A DNA stretch of 44,034 nucleotides from Mesoaciditoga lauensis cd-1655R = DSM 25116 (lineage in GTDB: Bacteria; Thermotogota; Thermotogae; Mesoaciditogales; Mesoaciditogaceae). Positions 8,707 through 17,128 of the stretch are shown here, piece after piece (within the stretch, counting starts at the first letter, position 1; each line of letters begins with the position of its first letter). The translations under genes and the position numbers were made by a program. The notes beneath the pieces are model-generated. The model was not told the origin of the DNA. It did not search any database and saw only the letters and a list, made by a program, of their open reading frames with translations. The stretch covers positions 1 through 44,034 of the forward strand of contig NZ_JQJI01000020.1 in assembly GCF_000745455.1 (NCBI RefSeq), given 5' to 3'.

Positions 8707-10075
8707 CTGTTTTTTCCTCCTTGCTGGATTCCTCATTTTCCTCATCTTTCTCAACTTTTTCTTCTTTTTCAGGCTTTTTTTCCTCTTTTGATTCTTCTTT
8801 CGCTTCTTCTTTCTTTTCTTCGGCTTTCTTGACTGTTATTTTCGCGTTCTTCAAAAGTTCTTCCGCGACTTTGTTGTGAAGAAGTTCGTTCTTTATACGA
8901 TCGTGCAGGTCTCGATCTTTGGAAAGTGTCACTTTCAGCCTTTCGTCGCTGATGTTCATGGATGCGTAGTATTCTTTTGCCTTTTCAAAGATCTCTTCTT
9001 CTGTCACTTCTATGCCTTTTTCTTCCGCGATTTTCTCAACGGCTCCCTTTACCTTCAAGTAATTCTCGATCTCTTTTTTGAGAGAGTCTTTGTAAGCTTC
9101 TTCATCGCCGTTGAAATCTTTCAACGATTTTTCGTATTCTTTGTTCTCTTTTTGACGCATGATGACGTGGTTCACGAAAAGATCGAGCGAATGATCCGTC
9201 ATTTTAAGCTTCGTTTTGTTGGCCAATCTGTCAAGGATCACGTTCGATTCAAATGTTTTCATGAATTCATCGAAGGAGCCTTTTATCTTTTCCCTGAGCT
9301 TTTGTTTCAACGCTTCAAGCGTTTCCGCTTCGACATCCACCGTCTTGGCGAAATCATCATCTAAATTTGCCAACACTCTTCTGTGAATTGCCGTGATCTT
9401 CATGGTGTAGCTCGTCTTGTTTTCGTCTCTTTCATCCACGAATTCTATGGTGTCTCCAACCTTTTTCCCAAGTATATCTTGGAAGAGCTGGCTGGATTTT
9501 GGATCTTTAACAACGAAGTCAAAGGTTCTTGGAGTTTCTTCTTTGCCGGTCACGTGGTATTCTATTTCAACGTGATCCCCTTCTTCGACAACTTCATCTT
9601 CGCCTTTTGGTTCAAGTACGGCGTTCTCTTCTCTCAAACGTTGTAACTCTTCTTCCACGTCTTTTTCCACATCTTCTTCTCTCAGTTCAGGTATCTCTAT
9701 CTCTTCGCCTTCAAGCGATTCAACTTCAACTTCTGGGTAAAGATGTATTTCAAACGTAACTTCCGCTTTTTCGTTCAAGTCTATGGAAACCAAAGCCGGT
9801 GGAAGCATGACGTTCATCTTCTTGAACTCTTCTTCGTTGTAAAGCGCTTCCAATGCCACGTCCGCTACCGTTTCCTTAACCATGTCGTTTATTTTTTCGG
9901 TTCCAACGATGGTGTTCAACAGGTTTCTTGGCACTCTGCCTTTTCTGAACCCTTTGATTTTGACGTTTTTCGAAAGATCGGCGTAAACTTCCTCTTTTGC
10001 CTTCTCGATTTTTTCGTGTTCAAGCGTCACCTTGACGGTTTTTACATTTTCTTCCTCTTTGATGATTTCTAACAT
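8699..10075 (-). CDS. tig: trigger factor (ribosome-associated chaperone)
   Basis: 458 residues from the ATG at 10075 (GGGAG site); a frame extending to 10138 overlaps hslU and is rejected. N-terminal ribosome-binding domain with GFRKGRVP (signature GFRxGxxP), a short FKBP-like segment (about 145-225) that looks degenerate, and a helical C-terminal arm. Unusual: the last about 45 residues are almost entirely K and E ([10 protein letters not shown] and following), a charged tail beyond the usual end. It catches nascent chains at the ribosome. Gene order tig-clpP-clpX is the common one. Confidence 0.93.
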   Translation of the reverse strand: MLEIIKEEENVKTVKVTLEHEKIEKAKEEVYADLSKNVKIKGFRKGRVPRNLLNTIVGTEKINDMVKETVADVALEALYNEEEFKKMNVMLPPALVSIDLNEKAEVTFEIHLYPEVEVESLEGEEIEIPELREEDVEKDVEEELQRLREENAVLEPKGEDEVVEEGDHVEIEYHVTGKEETPRTFDFVVKDPKSSQLFQDILGKKVGDTIEFVDERDENKTSYTMKITAIHRRVLANLDDDFAKTVDVEAETLEALKQKLREKIKGSFDEFMKTFESNVILDRLANKTKLKMTDHSLDLFVNHVIMRQKENKEYEKSLKDFNGDEEAYKDSLKKEIENYLKVKGAVEKIAEEKGIEVTEEEIFEKAKEYYASMNISDERLKVTLSKDRDLHDRIKNELLHNKVAEELLKNAKITVKKAEEKKEEAKEESKEEKKPEKEEKVEKDEENEESSKEEKTDE

Positions 10076-10103
10076 GTTAAACTCCCTTTCTATATTAATT
10101 TTT

Positions 10104-11492
10104 TTAAAGTATGTACGAGCTAAGATCTTCATTTTCAACGATCTCGCCTAACTTTTTATCCACGAATTCCTTGTTCACGATAACCGGGCTTTCAACGTCC
10201 GGTGCTTCAAACGAAACGTCTTCCATGAGCTTTTCCACTATAGTGTAAAGCCGCCTGGCTCCTATGTTCTCTTGCTTTTCGTTCATCTCAAAAGCCATGC
10301 GTGCTATTTCGGAAATTCCATCTTCCGTGAACTGTACATCCACGCCCTCTGTTGAAAGCAAAGCCTGATACTGCTTTATCAACGAATTCTTGGGTTCTAC
10401 AAGTATCCTTTCAAAATCATTTTGGGTAAGTGCATTCAGCTCAACCCTTATCGGGAAACGCCCCTGGATTTCAGGAATAAGCTCTGAAGGCTTGGACAGA
10501 TGAAAGGCCCCGGCAGCTATGAACAGCACGTAATCGGTTTTCACCATGCCGTATTTCGTGTTCACGTTTGTTCCTTCAACTATCGGGAGAAGGTCTCTTT
10601 GAACGCCTTCCCTTGAAACGTCTGGACCGCCTTTTGTCCCGCTCGCGACGATTTTGTCAAATTCATCCAGGAATACTATGCCGCGATATTGTGCCCTTTC
10701 CAACGCCTCCTGGATCATGTTATCTTTGTCGATGAGCTTTTCAGACTCTATGGGTAAAAGCAAGCGTCGCGCATCTTTTACCTTAACACGTTTCTTCTTC
10801 ATCTTTTTTGGCAAAAGGTTACCGAACATGTCTTGAAGGTCTATGTTCATGTCTTCCATGTTCATTCCACCTATAACTGGCATGACAGGTGTGTTGTCTT
10901 CCACTTCGATCTCTATTTCCATATCTTCCAATTCACCGTTGCGCAAACGCTCACGCATTTCATTCCTACGTGAAATGGCGTTCCTTCTCTCCTCCGGAGA
11001 AACTCTCGCTTGCGGTTGGTTCTGAAAGAATCCCAAAAATCCGGTCTGTGCTGGCCTCTTGACGCTCTCTGGCACTATCGCATCAAGTATCCTTTCTTCA
11101 ACGAACCTTTGGGCCTCTTTTTCAACTTTTTTCATCATTTCAGACTTAACGGTGTTCACACTCGCCTCGACCAATTCTCTAATTATGGATTCCACCGATT
11201 TTCCAACGTATCCAACTTCCGTGTATCTCGTAACTTCAACTTTTACAAAGGGTGAACCCGAAAGTTGTGCAAGTCTTCTCGCGATTTCGGTTTTTCCAAC
11301 GCCGGTTGGACCGACCATCAATATGTTTTTTGGAATGACATCCCTTTGCATGTCTTCGGGAAGTTTCATTCTTCTTACCCTATTTCTTAACGCCACAGCC
11401 ACAGATTTCTTTGCCTCTTCCTGGCCGATTATGTATTTGTTCAGTTCTTGAACTATTTGCTTTGGCGTCAATTCGTCTATAACCAAACTCAA
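10104..11492 (-). CDS. hslU: HslU (ClpY) ATPase of the HslUV protease
   Basis: 462 residues from a TTG at 11492, which has AAGGAGG eight bases upstream; the longer ATG frame (11528) would lie inside hslV and has no site. AAA+ ATPase: LNKYIIGQEEAKKSVAVALRNR, Walker A GPTGVGKT, a long I-domain, Walker B IVFLDEFDKI, sensor/arginine-finger region EIQGRFPIRVEL, and C-terminal GARRLYTIVEKLMEDVSFEA. It unfolds substrates for HslV. The I-domain holds a Met/Asp-rich insertion (around MNMEDMNIDLQDMF). Confidence 0.95.
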   Translation of the reverse strand: MSLVIDELTPKQIVQELNKYIIGQEEAKKSVAVALRNRVRRMKLPEDMQRDVIPKNILMVGPTGVGKTEIARRLAQLSGSPFVKVEVTRYTEVGYVGKSVESIIRELVEASVNTVKSEMMKKVEKEAQRFVEERILDAIVPESVKRPAQTGFLGFFQNQPQARVSPEERRNAISRRNEMRERLRNGELEDMEIEIEVEDNTPVMPVIGGMNMEDMNIDLQDMFGNLLPKKMKKKRVKVKDARRLLLPIESEKLIDKDNMIQEALERAQYRGIVFLDEFDKIVASGTKGGPDVSREGVQRDLLPIVEGTNVNTKYGMVKTDYVLFIAAGAFHLSKPSELIPEIQGRFPIRVELNALTQNDFERILVEPKNSLIKQYQALLSTEGVDVQFTEDGISEIARMAFEMNEKQENIGARRLYTIVEKLMEDVSFEAPDVESPVIVNKEFVDKKLGEIVENEDLSSYIL

Positions 11493-11505
11493 TTCAAGCG
11501 CCTCC

Positions 11506-12045
11506 TTAATTTCCTTCGATTTCCTCAACCGTTATGTTCGAGTTGGTGTATATGCAGATCTCACTCGCTATTTCCATCGCTTTAACGGCTATTTCTTTCG
11601 CATCCATGTCGGTGTTTCTGTAAAGTGCGCGCGCGGCTGCCAAAGCGTAAGAGCCGCCCGAGCCTATCGCCATTATCGGTTCATCTGGTTCTATTATTTC
11701 GCCGTTACCAGAAATCAAAAACATGTCCGCGCTGTCTGCCACCATTAAAAGTGCTTCGAGTCTTCTGAGTACCCTATCGGTTCTCCAATCTTTTGCCAGC
11801 TCGACGGCGGCTTTTTTCAAGATGCCATTTGCCTCTCTCAATTTCGATTCGAATCGATCGAAGAGCGTGAAGGCATCCGCAACCGATCCGGCGAATCCCG
11901 TTATCACTTTCCCGTTTCCAAGTTTTCTAACTTTTCTTGCCGTTGCCTTCATGACGGTTTGCCCCAGTGTTACCTGTCCATCTCCCGCCATAACGGTTTT
12001 TCCATTTCTTTTGACTGCCACTATCGTGGTTCCTAAAAATTCCAT
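11506..12045 (-). CDS. hslV: HslV (ClpQ) peptidase of the HslUV protease
   Basis: 179 residues, proteasome beta-like. A five-residue leader MEFLG precedes TTIVAVK, so Thr6 should be the N-terminal nucleophile after processing. [20 protein letters not shown] and [15 protein letters not shown] are diagnostic. GGAGGTGAACG precedes the ATG, within the end of the ddl-like gene. Forms the HslUV complex with the next gene. Confidence 0.96.
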   Translation of the reverse strand: MEFLGTTIVAVKRNGKTVMAGDGQVTLGQTVMKATARKVRKLGNGKVITGFAGSVADAFTLFDRFESKLREANGILKKAAVELAKDWRTDRVLRRLEALLMVADSADMFLISGNGEIIEPDEPIMAIGSGGSYALAAARALYRNTDMDAKEIAVKAMEIASEICIYTNSNITVEEIEGN

Positions 12046-12048
12046 CGT

Positions 12049-12942
12049 TCACCTCCGAAGAGAGGATTCCAGTGCACTTAATATTATTTCATCCATAAAA
12101 ACCCTTCCAGCTTTCGCAGATGCTGGAAGATCGCTGAAAACTGTCATCCCCGGAATGGCATTCACCTCCAAAAGGTAAACACCATCTTTTGAAATTATAC
12201 CATCAATTCTGGCAAAATCCCTTAACCCAAGTTTATGGTATATCTTTTTTGCCATGTTGGAAATGTTTTCCACTTCTTTTTTTTGAAGTGGAGCCGGCGC
12301 TATGAGCTTCGTACCGTTGATTTTGTATTTCGATTCGTAATCGTAAAAGGTATTCGACGGCAATATCTCCAAAATTGGAAGCACTTCTATCTTTCCGTTA
12401 ATTTCCACTACAGATATACTTATTTCCCTACCATCAACGTATTCTTCAAAAAAATGTTCTTCTTCTCTTTCCACATCACAATCTTTTTTCGTAAAGCACA
12501 GTTTCATTCCTAAACTGGAACCACCAAAGCGTGGTTTTAAAAGGCAGGGAAATTCTTCACATCTGTTCCACCATGCTGGCGTTTTGAAACCGTTTTTTAT
12601 GAAAAACTCCTTAGTTGCCATCTTATCAAAGGTAAGCTCACACGCACTTGGGCCAGAACCGGTGTATTTTATTCCGCGCTTTTCAAAGAACCTTTGAACG
12701 CTTCCATCTTCACCTGGTGCACCATGAAGGGCTATAAAACATGGTGATTCCACTTTTTCCAACTCTTCAAAGATACCGTTCCAAACGAAAAGTTTTGTCT
12801 CTACATTCCTGTTTTGCAGTATCTTTTGAACGTTTTTTCCACTCAGGATGGATACGTCTCTTTCGGGTGAACTTCCACCGCAAAGTATTGTTACCCTTGA
12901 AATTTTTCTATCAATCTTTTTTCGACTATTGGAGGAACCCAT
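12049..12942 (-). CDS. ddl: D-alanine--D-alanine ligase (ATP-grasp)
   Basis: 297 residues. N-terminal GGSSPERDVSILSG (Ddl signature GGxSxE), central ATP-grasp KPRFGGSSLGM, EEYVDGREISISVV, and metal-binding end LLEVNAIPGMT. Joins two D-Ala for peptidoglycan. The ATG at 12942 lies 52 bases inside coaD but has AGGAG upstream; the first about 16 residues are not conserved-looking, so translation could begin later, though no better start is visible. Somewhat shorter than typical Ddl (300-350). A second Ddl-like gene at 39.9 kb belongs to another pathway. Confidence 0.88.
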   Translation of the reverse strand: MGSSNSRKKIDRKISRVTILCGGSSPERDVSILSGKNVQKILQNRNVETKLFVWNGIFEELEKVESPCFIALHGAPGEDGSVQRFFEKRGIKYTGSGPSACELTFDKMATKEFFIKNGFKTPAWWNRCEEFPCLLKPRFGGSSLGMKLCFTKKDCDVEREEEHFFEEYVDGREISISVVEINGKIEVLPILEILPSNTFYDYESKYKINGTKLIAPAPLQKKEVENISNMAKKIYHKLGLRDFARIDGIISKDGVYLLEVNAIPGMTVFSDLPASAKAGRVFMDEIILSALESSLRR

Positions 12943-13367
12943 TTGTTTAATTCTCCTTTGAATTGTGCTATCTCTTTTACCATGGAAGAGGAAACGAAAA
13001 GGTATTTCAAGTCTGTCATGAGATAGATGGTTTCCAATTCCGGATACATTTCCCTATTTGCCAATGCCATTTCGAATTCATATTCAAAATCTTCCAATGC
13101 TCTTAATCCGCGTATAACCACTTTTGCGGAATGTTCTTTCACGTATTGAACGAGTAAACCAGAATGGCTATCCACTTTGATATTTTCAACATCTTTCGTG
13201 GCTTCTTTTATCATTTCCAGCCTTTCGTTTAATGTGAAAAACGGTTTTTTTCTTGGGTTGTTCATAACAACAACTGTAACTTCACTGAATATCTTTGCTG
13301 CCCTTTTTACTATGTCAAGATGACCATAGGTTATGGGATCGAACGTTCCTGGATATATCGCTTTCAA
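12891..13367 (-). CDS. coaD: phosphopantetheine adenylyltransferase
   Basis: 158 residues from a TTG at 13367 placed right after the upstream stop, with GAGGTG in good position; the ATG frame at 13439 runs through the end of the phosphatase gene and is rejected. Adenylyl-transfer to 4'-phosphopantetheine in CoA synthesis. Motifs: AIYPGTFDPITYGHLDI (T/HxGH nucleotidyl-transfer motif), VVIRGLRALEDFEYEFEMA, and YLFVSSSMVKEIA. Length matches the family (about 160). Confidence 0.95.
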   Translation of the reverse strand: MKAIYPGTFDPITYGHLDIVKRAAKIFSEVTVVVMNNPRKKPFFTLNERLEMIKEATKDVENIKVDSHSGLLVQYVKEHSAKVVIRGLRALEDFEYEFEMALANREMYPELETIYLMTDLKYLFVSSSMVKEIAQFKGELNKWVPPIVEKRLIEKFQG

Positions 13368-13369
13368 CG

Positions 13370-13996
13370 TCAGCACCTCACTTGGAAGATTTTTTTGTCT
13401 TCTAACCTTACGCAACTTAATTTCCCTCCGTACACACAACCAGTGTCAACACCAATTTTATCACTTTGAATCAACGGTTCTTCCATTGGGGTGTGTCCAA
13501 AAACCACAACGTATCCTTTTAGAGGTGCTTTTGAGTATATGAATTCATCTCTTATCCAGAGCATGTCCTTTTCTCGCTGATCTTCTATTTTTACATTCGG
13601 CTTTACCCCACCATGAACAAAGAAGTACTTTCCTTCTATGTGGTATATTTTCGTGTTCTCTATGAACTTTAAATGTTCCGGTGGAATGTTGTCTATATCG
13701 CCATAACTTTCAAGGGTTTTTCTTGCACCGTTGTATTCCCACAGTTCCCATGAATCCGGATCTCTTTTGATGTAGAATTCTTTGAACATCCATTCGTGAT
13801 TTCCCTTTATGAACACGGTTTTTTCATGTTCTTTGGAGAGATTTAACAAGAAGTCTATGACTCCTTTTGAATCTGGTCCTCTGTCGATGTAATCTCCCAA
13901 AAATACAAGAGTATCTTCCTGTTTTAGGGGAATTTTGTTTACAAGTTCAACCAATGAATCTTTACATCCGTGAATATCTCCTATCGCGTAGATCAT
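13370..13996 (-). CDS. PPP-family metallophosphatase (serine/threonine phosphatase or Ap4A-hydrolase-like)
   Basis: 208 residues with the full PPP metal-binding set: GDIHG (residues 7-11), GDYIDRG (about 34-40), KGNHEWM, VHGG and FGHTP. These bind two metal ions. Close relatives include bacterial PrpA/PrpE-type protein phosphatases and diadenosine tetraphosphatases; the sequence alone does not separate them. It is the first gene of the long minus-strand operon and begins beside the candidate origin region, with GGAGGT before the ATG. Possible link to stress signalling with the protease genes is inference only. Confidence 0.85.
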   Translation of the reverse strand: MIYAIGDIHGCKDSLVELVNKIPLKQEDTLVFLGDYIDRGPDSKGVIDFLLNLSKEHEKTVFIKGNHEWMFKEFYIKRDPDSWELWEYNGARKTLESYGDIDNIPPEHLKFIENTKIYHIEGKYFFVHGGVKPNVKIEDQREKDMLWIRDEFIYSKAPLKGYVVVFGHTPMEEPLIQSDKIGVDTGCVYGGKLSCVRLEDKKIFQVRC

Positions 13997-14036
13997 TTTT
14001 TACCTCCATTTTGAACTCTCATTTTTGTCCTTGGAC

Positions 14037-14437
14037 TTTTCAACGCTTTTTTCAACAGTCTGCTACTATTATTACTATAAGTATTATATATCTTTAGTAG
14101 TAGTAGGTACTGTTGAAATTGTTGAAAACTACTTCAAAGCCTTATGAAATCTGAATTTTTTGACTGTTGAAAACTTGTTGAAAACTTGTTGAAAAGTCGA
14201 AATTCCACTTTTTCAACAGTTGAAATTGTTGAAAACTTTCCAAAATCGACCTTGAAAAATGCTCTAAAAGCTTGTAAAATAAGGGATTTTCGCATCTAAA
14301 AGTTTTCAACAATCATTTTTTCCTTATTTCATGCGCCTTTCAAGAGTTTTCAACAATCGATTGTTGAAAACTTTTTTGGAAATTGTTGAAAACTACTTCA
14401 AAGCCTTATGAGAACTGAATTTTTTGACTGTTGAAAA
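14037..14437. other. oriC: candidate chromosome replication origin (oriC)
   Basis: A gene-free, AT-rich stretch with twelve exact copies of the 9-mer TTTTCAACA (or its complement TGTTGAAAA), starting at 14049, 14120, 14165, 14176, 14187, 14210, 14227, 14303, 14347, 14362, 14384 and 14429, plus near matches at 14037 and 14111. This differs at one position from the DnaA-box consensus TTWTNCACA. At 14049-14080 a box is followed by GTCTG and the tract CTACTATTATTACTATAA, the arrangement of a DnaA-trio unwinding element. At 14095-14128 the mirror image occurs (TAGTAGTAGTAG, GTAC, two boxes). Between them lies AT-only DNA (ATTATATAT). A direct repeat of about 55 bases (14119-14175 and 14384-14440) lies inside. 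Leftward and rightward genes diverge here. No dnaA or dnaN is in the window. Confidence 0.6.
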
Positions 14438-14541
14438 CTCAAAAATGGAGAAAAATGGAGATATATAAAGGAAAACATTAATATTTACGAATAAAATCCC
14501 ATATTTACTTGTATATGTCTAAAATCTCCATTTTTAGAGTT
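14438..14541. repeat. inverted repeat flanking an AT-rich segment upstream of groES
   Basis: ACTCAAAAATGGAGA (from 14436) is mirrored by TCTCCATTTTTAGAGT (ending 14541), with an extra GGAGAAAAATGGAGA copy between, around about 70 bases of AT-rich DNA. It could be a long hairpin in the DNA or a protein site; no function is evident. Confidence 0.45.
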
Positions 14542-14570
14542 TTGAAAGAAGGGGGTAATTGCGATAACAT
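14542..14570 (+). promoter_or_regulatory. groESL promoter
   Basis: -35 TTGAAA (14542-14547), 17-base spacer, -10 TAACAT (14565-14570). Initiation is expected near 14577, inside the CIRCE-like operator that follows. Confidence 0.65.
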
Positions 14571-14572
14571 AA

Positions 14573-14599
14573 TTAGCAGACAGGACATTCGAGTGCTAA
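14573..14599 (+). promoter_or_regulatory. CIRCE-like operator (HrcA site) of groESL
   Basis: TTAGCAGAC, nine bases, GAGTGCTAA. The right arm is a perfect CIRCE half-site; the left arm differs from TTAGCACTC at two positions. The 9-base spacing is canonical. Located between the -10 box and groES, it suggests HrcA repression relieved by heat. Confidence 0.8.
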
Positions 14600-14621
14600 A
14601 AATTAGAAGGGAGGCTTCAAA

Positions 14622-14888
14622 ATGAGAGTAAAACCAATTGGTGAAAGGCTTTTAATTAAGCCCATCAAAGAGGAACTGAAATCAGCGGGAGGTATAGTGC
14701 TTCCTGAAAAAGCAAAAGAAAAATCCCAAAAAGCAGAGGTTATTGAGATAGGAAACAGTGACGAAATAACGGTAAAAGTCGGAGACAAAGTCATATTTGC
14801 CAAGTATTCTGGAAATGAAATAAAAATTGACGATGAGGAATACATCCTTATCGATTGGAACGATATCCTCGCCAAAATAGAGGAGTAA
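14622..14888 (+). CDS. groES: co-chaperonin GroES
   Basis: 88 residues, slightly short for GroES (about 95). Starts MRVKPIGERLLIKP (usual MxIRPLxDRVLVKP), then SAGGIVLPEKAKEKSQ, the mobile loop that docks on GroEL, and the C-terminal strand EYILIDWNDILAKIE. Forms the seven-membered lid of the GroEL cage. GGGAGG precedes the ATG; groEL follows after 15 bases. Controlled by the promoter and CIRCE-like site upstream. Confidence 0.96.
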   Translation: MRVKPIGERLLIKPIKEELKSAGGIVLPEKAKEKSQKAEVIEIGNSDEITVKVGDKVIFAKYSGNEIKIDDEEYILIDWNDILAKIEE

Positions 14889-16523
<1,635 letters not shown>

Positions 16524-16545
16524 TGATAGGGCGGTAGAAGAATTA

Positions 16546-16580
16546 AAAAGAAAAGCGGGAATTCCCGCTTTTCTTTTTTT
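16546..16580 (+). terminator. rho-independent terminator of groESL
   Basis: AAAAGCGGGAATTCCCGCTTTT is a perfect self-complementary stem (given in halves: AAAAGCGGGAA and TTCCCGCTTTT) followed by CTTTTTTT. Confidence 0.93.
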
Positions 16581-16589
16581 GCTGGTTAA

Positions 16590-16892
16590 CTCATCTTGTG
16601 CATCAAGTTTAAGAAATCAATGAAAAAGTATTCGATGTTGAGAGTAAAGAGGAAAAATGAACCCTCCTCGCTGGCTAACGCCACCACTCCTCCCAGTCTT
16701 GGAAGGAGATTCAACAAGGTTGCTTCTCAAATAATTCCATTTTTAGAAGCTAAAGTATCAAATTTAACATAAATCTGTTCCCATTTGAGGGTATTTCGAT
16801 CAAACCTCCCCGTCAACTGACGTTGCTCGCGGCTTCGCCTTGGTCGGAAAAGCGAAAGAGGCGATGAATCCCGCTCAAAAGCTTTTTCATCA
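16590..16892. repeat. degenerate repeat region left of palindromic element copy 1
   Basis: Begins with CTCATCTTGTGC and TCAAGTTTAAGAA, also seen at 33661-33690 beside copy 4. Includes a REP-like segment (CCTCCTCGCTGGC around 16664-16712, mirrored by GGAAGGAG) and AAATTTAACATAAATCTG, which resembles 34065-34085. I see no gene in it. Confidence 0.5.
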
Positions 16893-17126
16893 CATTGAAG
16901 TGCTTCTCAGAACATATGAGATATGAGCTCTTCATCTGGAGATCCACAAATATGAGGTTGTGAGGCACAGGGTGTGCCGAAAAAGAAAAAGAGCGAATCC
17001 ATTCTGATAGGACTTAGAAAAGATTGCCTTTGTCGCTTGGAAAGCGAGTTTTTGGCTCACATGTTCTCACAGAGCGTTTTTGTAATATTTCTTGTAACAC
17101 CTTTCGTAATGTTCACACACAACATG
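16893..17126 (-). mobile_element. long palindromic element, family A, copy 1 (internally deleted)
   Basis: On the minus strand it starts with the family end CTCATGTTGTGTGTGAACATTAC and carries the small hairpin TCGCTT-tcc-AAGCGA, GGATTCGCTC, GGCACacccTGTGCC, CCTCATATTTGTGG and CATATGTTCTGAGAAG. It lacks the central GGCACGCTCAGACACTC hairpin arm of the other copies. Its outer end supplies the stop codon region of the adjoining HD-GYP gene. Confidence 0.7.
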
Positions 17127-17128
17127 AG

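Noticed and set aside
13368-13439. Upstream ATG start for coaD
   Set aside because: The extra 24 codons overlap the phosphatase end; TTG 13367 with GAGGTG gives the normal CoaD N-terminus.
14037-14437. Repeats read as a CRISPR array
   Set aside because: The 9-mers are too short, occur in both orientations and have irregular spacing with no conserved repeat of 25 bases or more; no cas gene is present.
14037-14437. Repeats read as operator sites of a regulator for the phosphatase-coaD operon
   Set aside because: Not excluded, but the number of sites, both orientations and the adjacent trio-type triplets fit an origin better.
16590-17128. Possible broken transposase gene in the repeat-rich gap after groEL
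   Set aside because: No frame of useful length or motif was found on either strand; the content is explained by element copy 1 and REP-like pieces.
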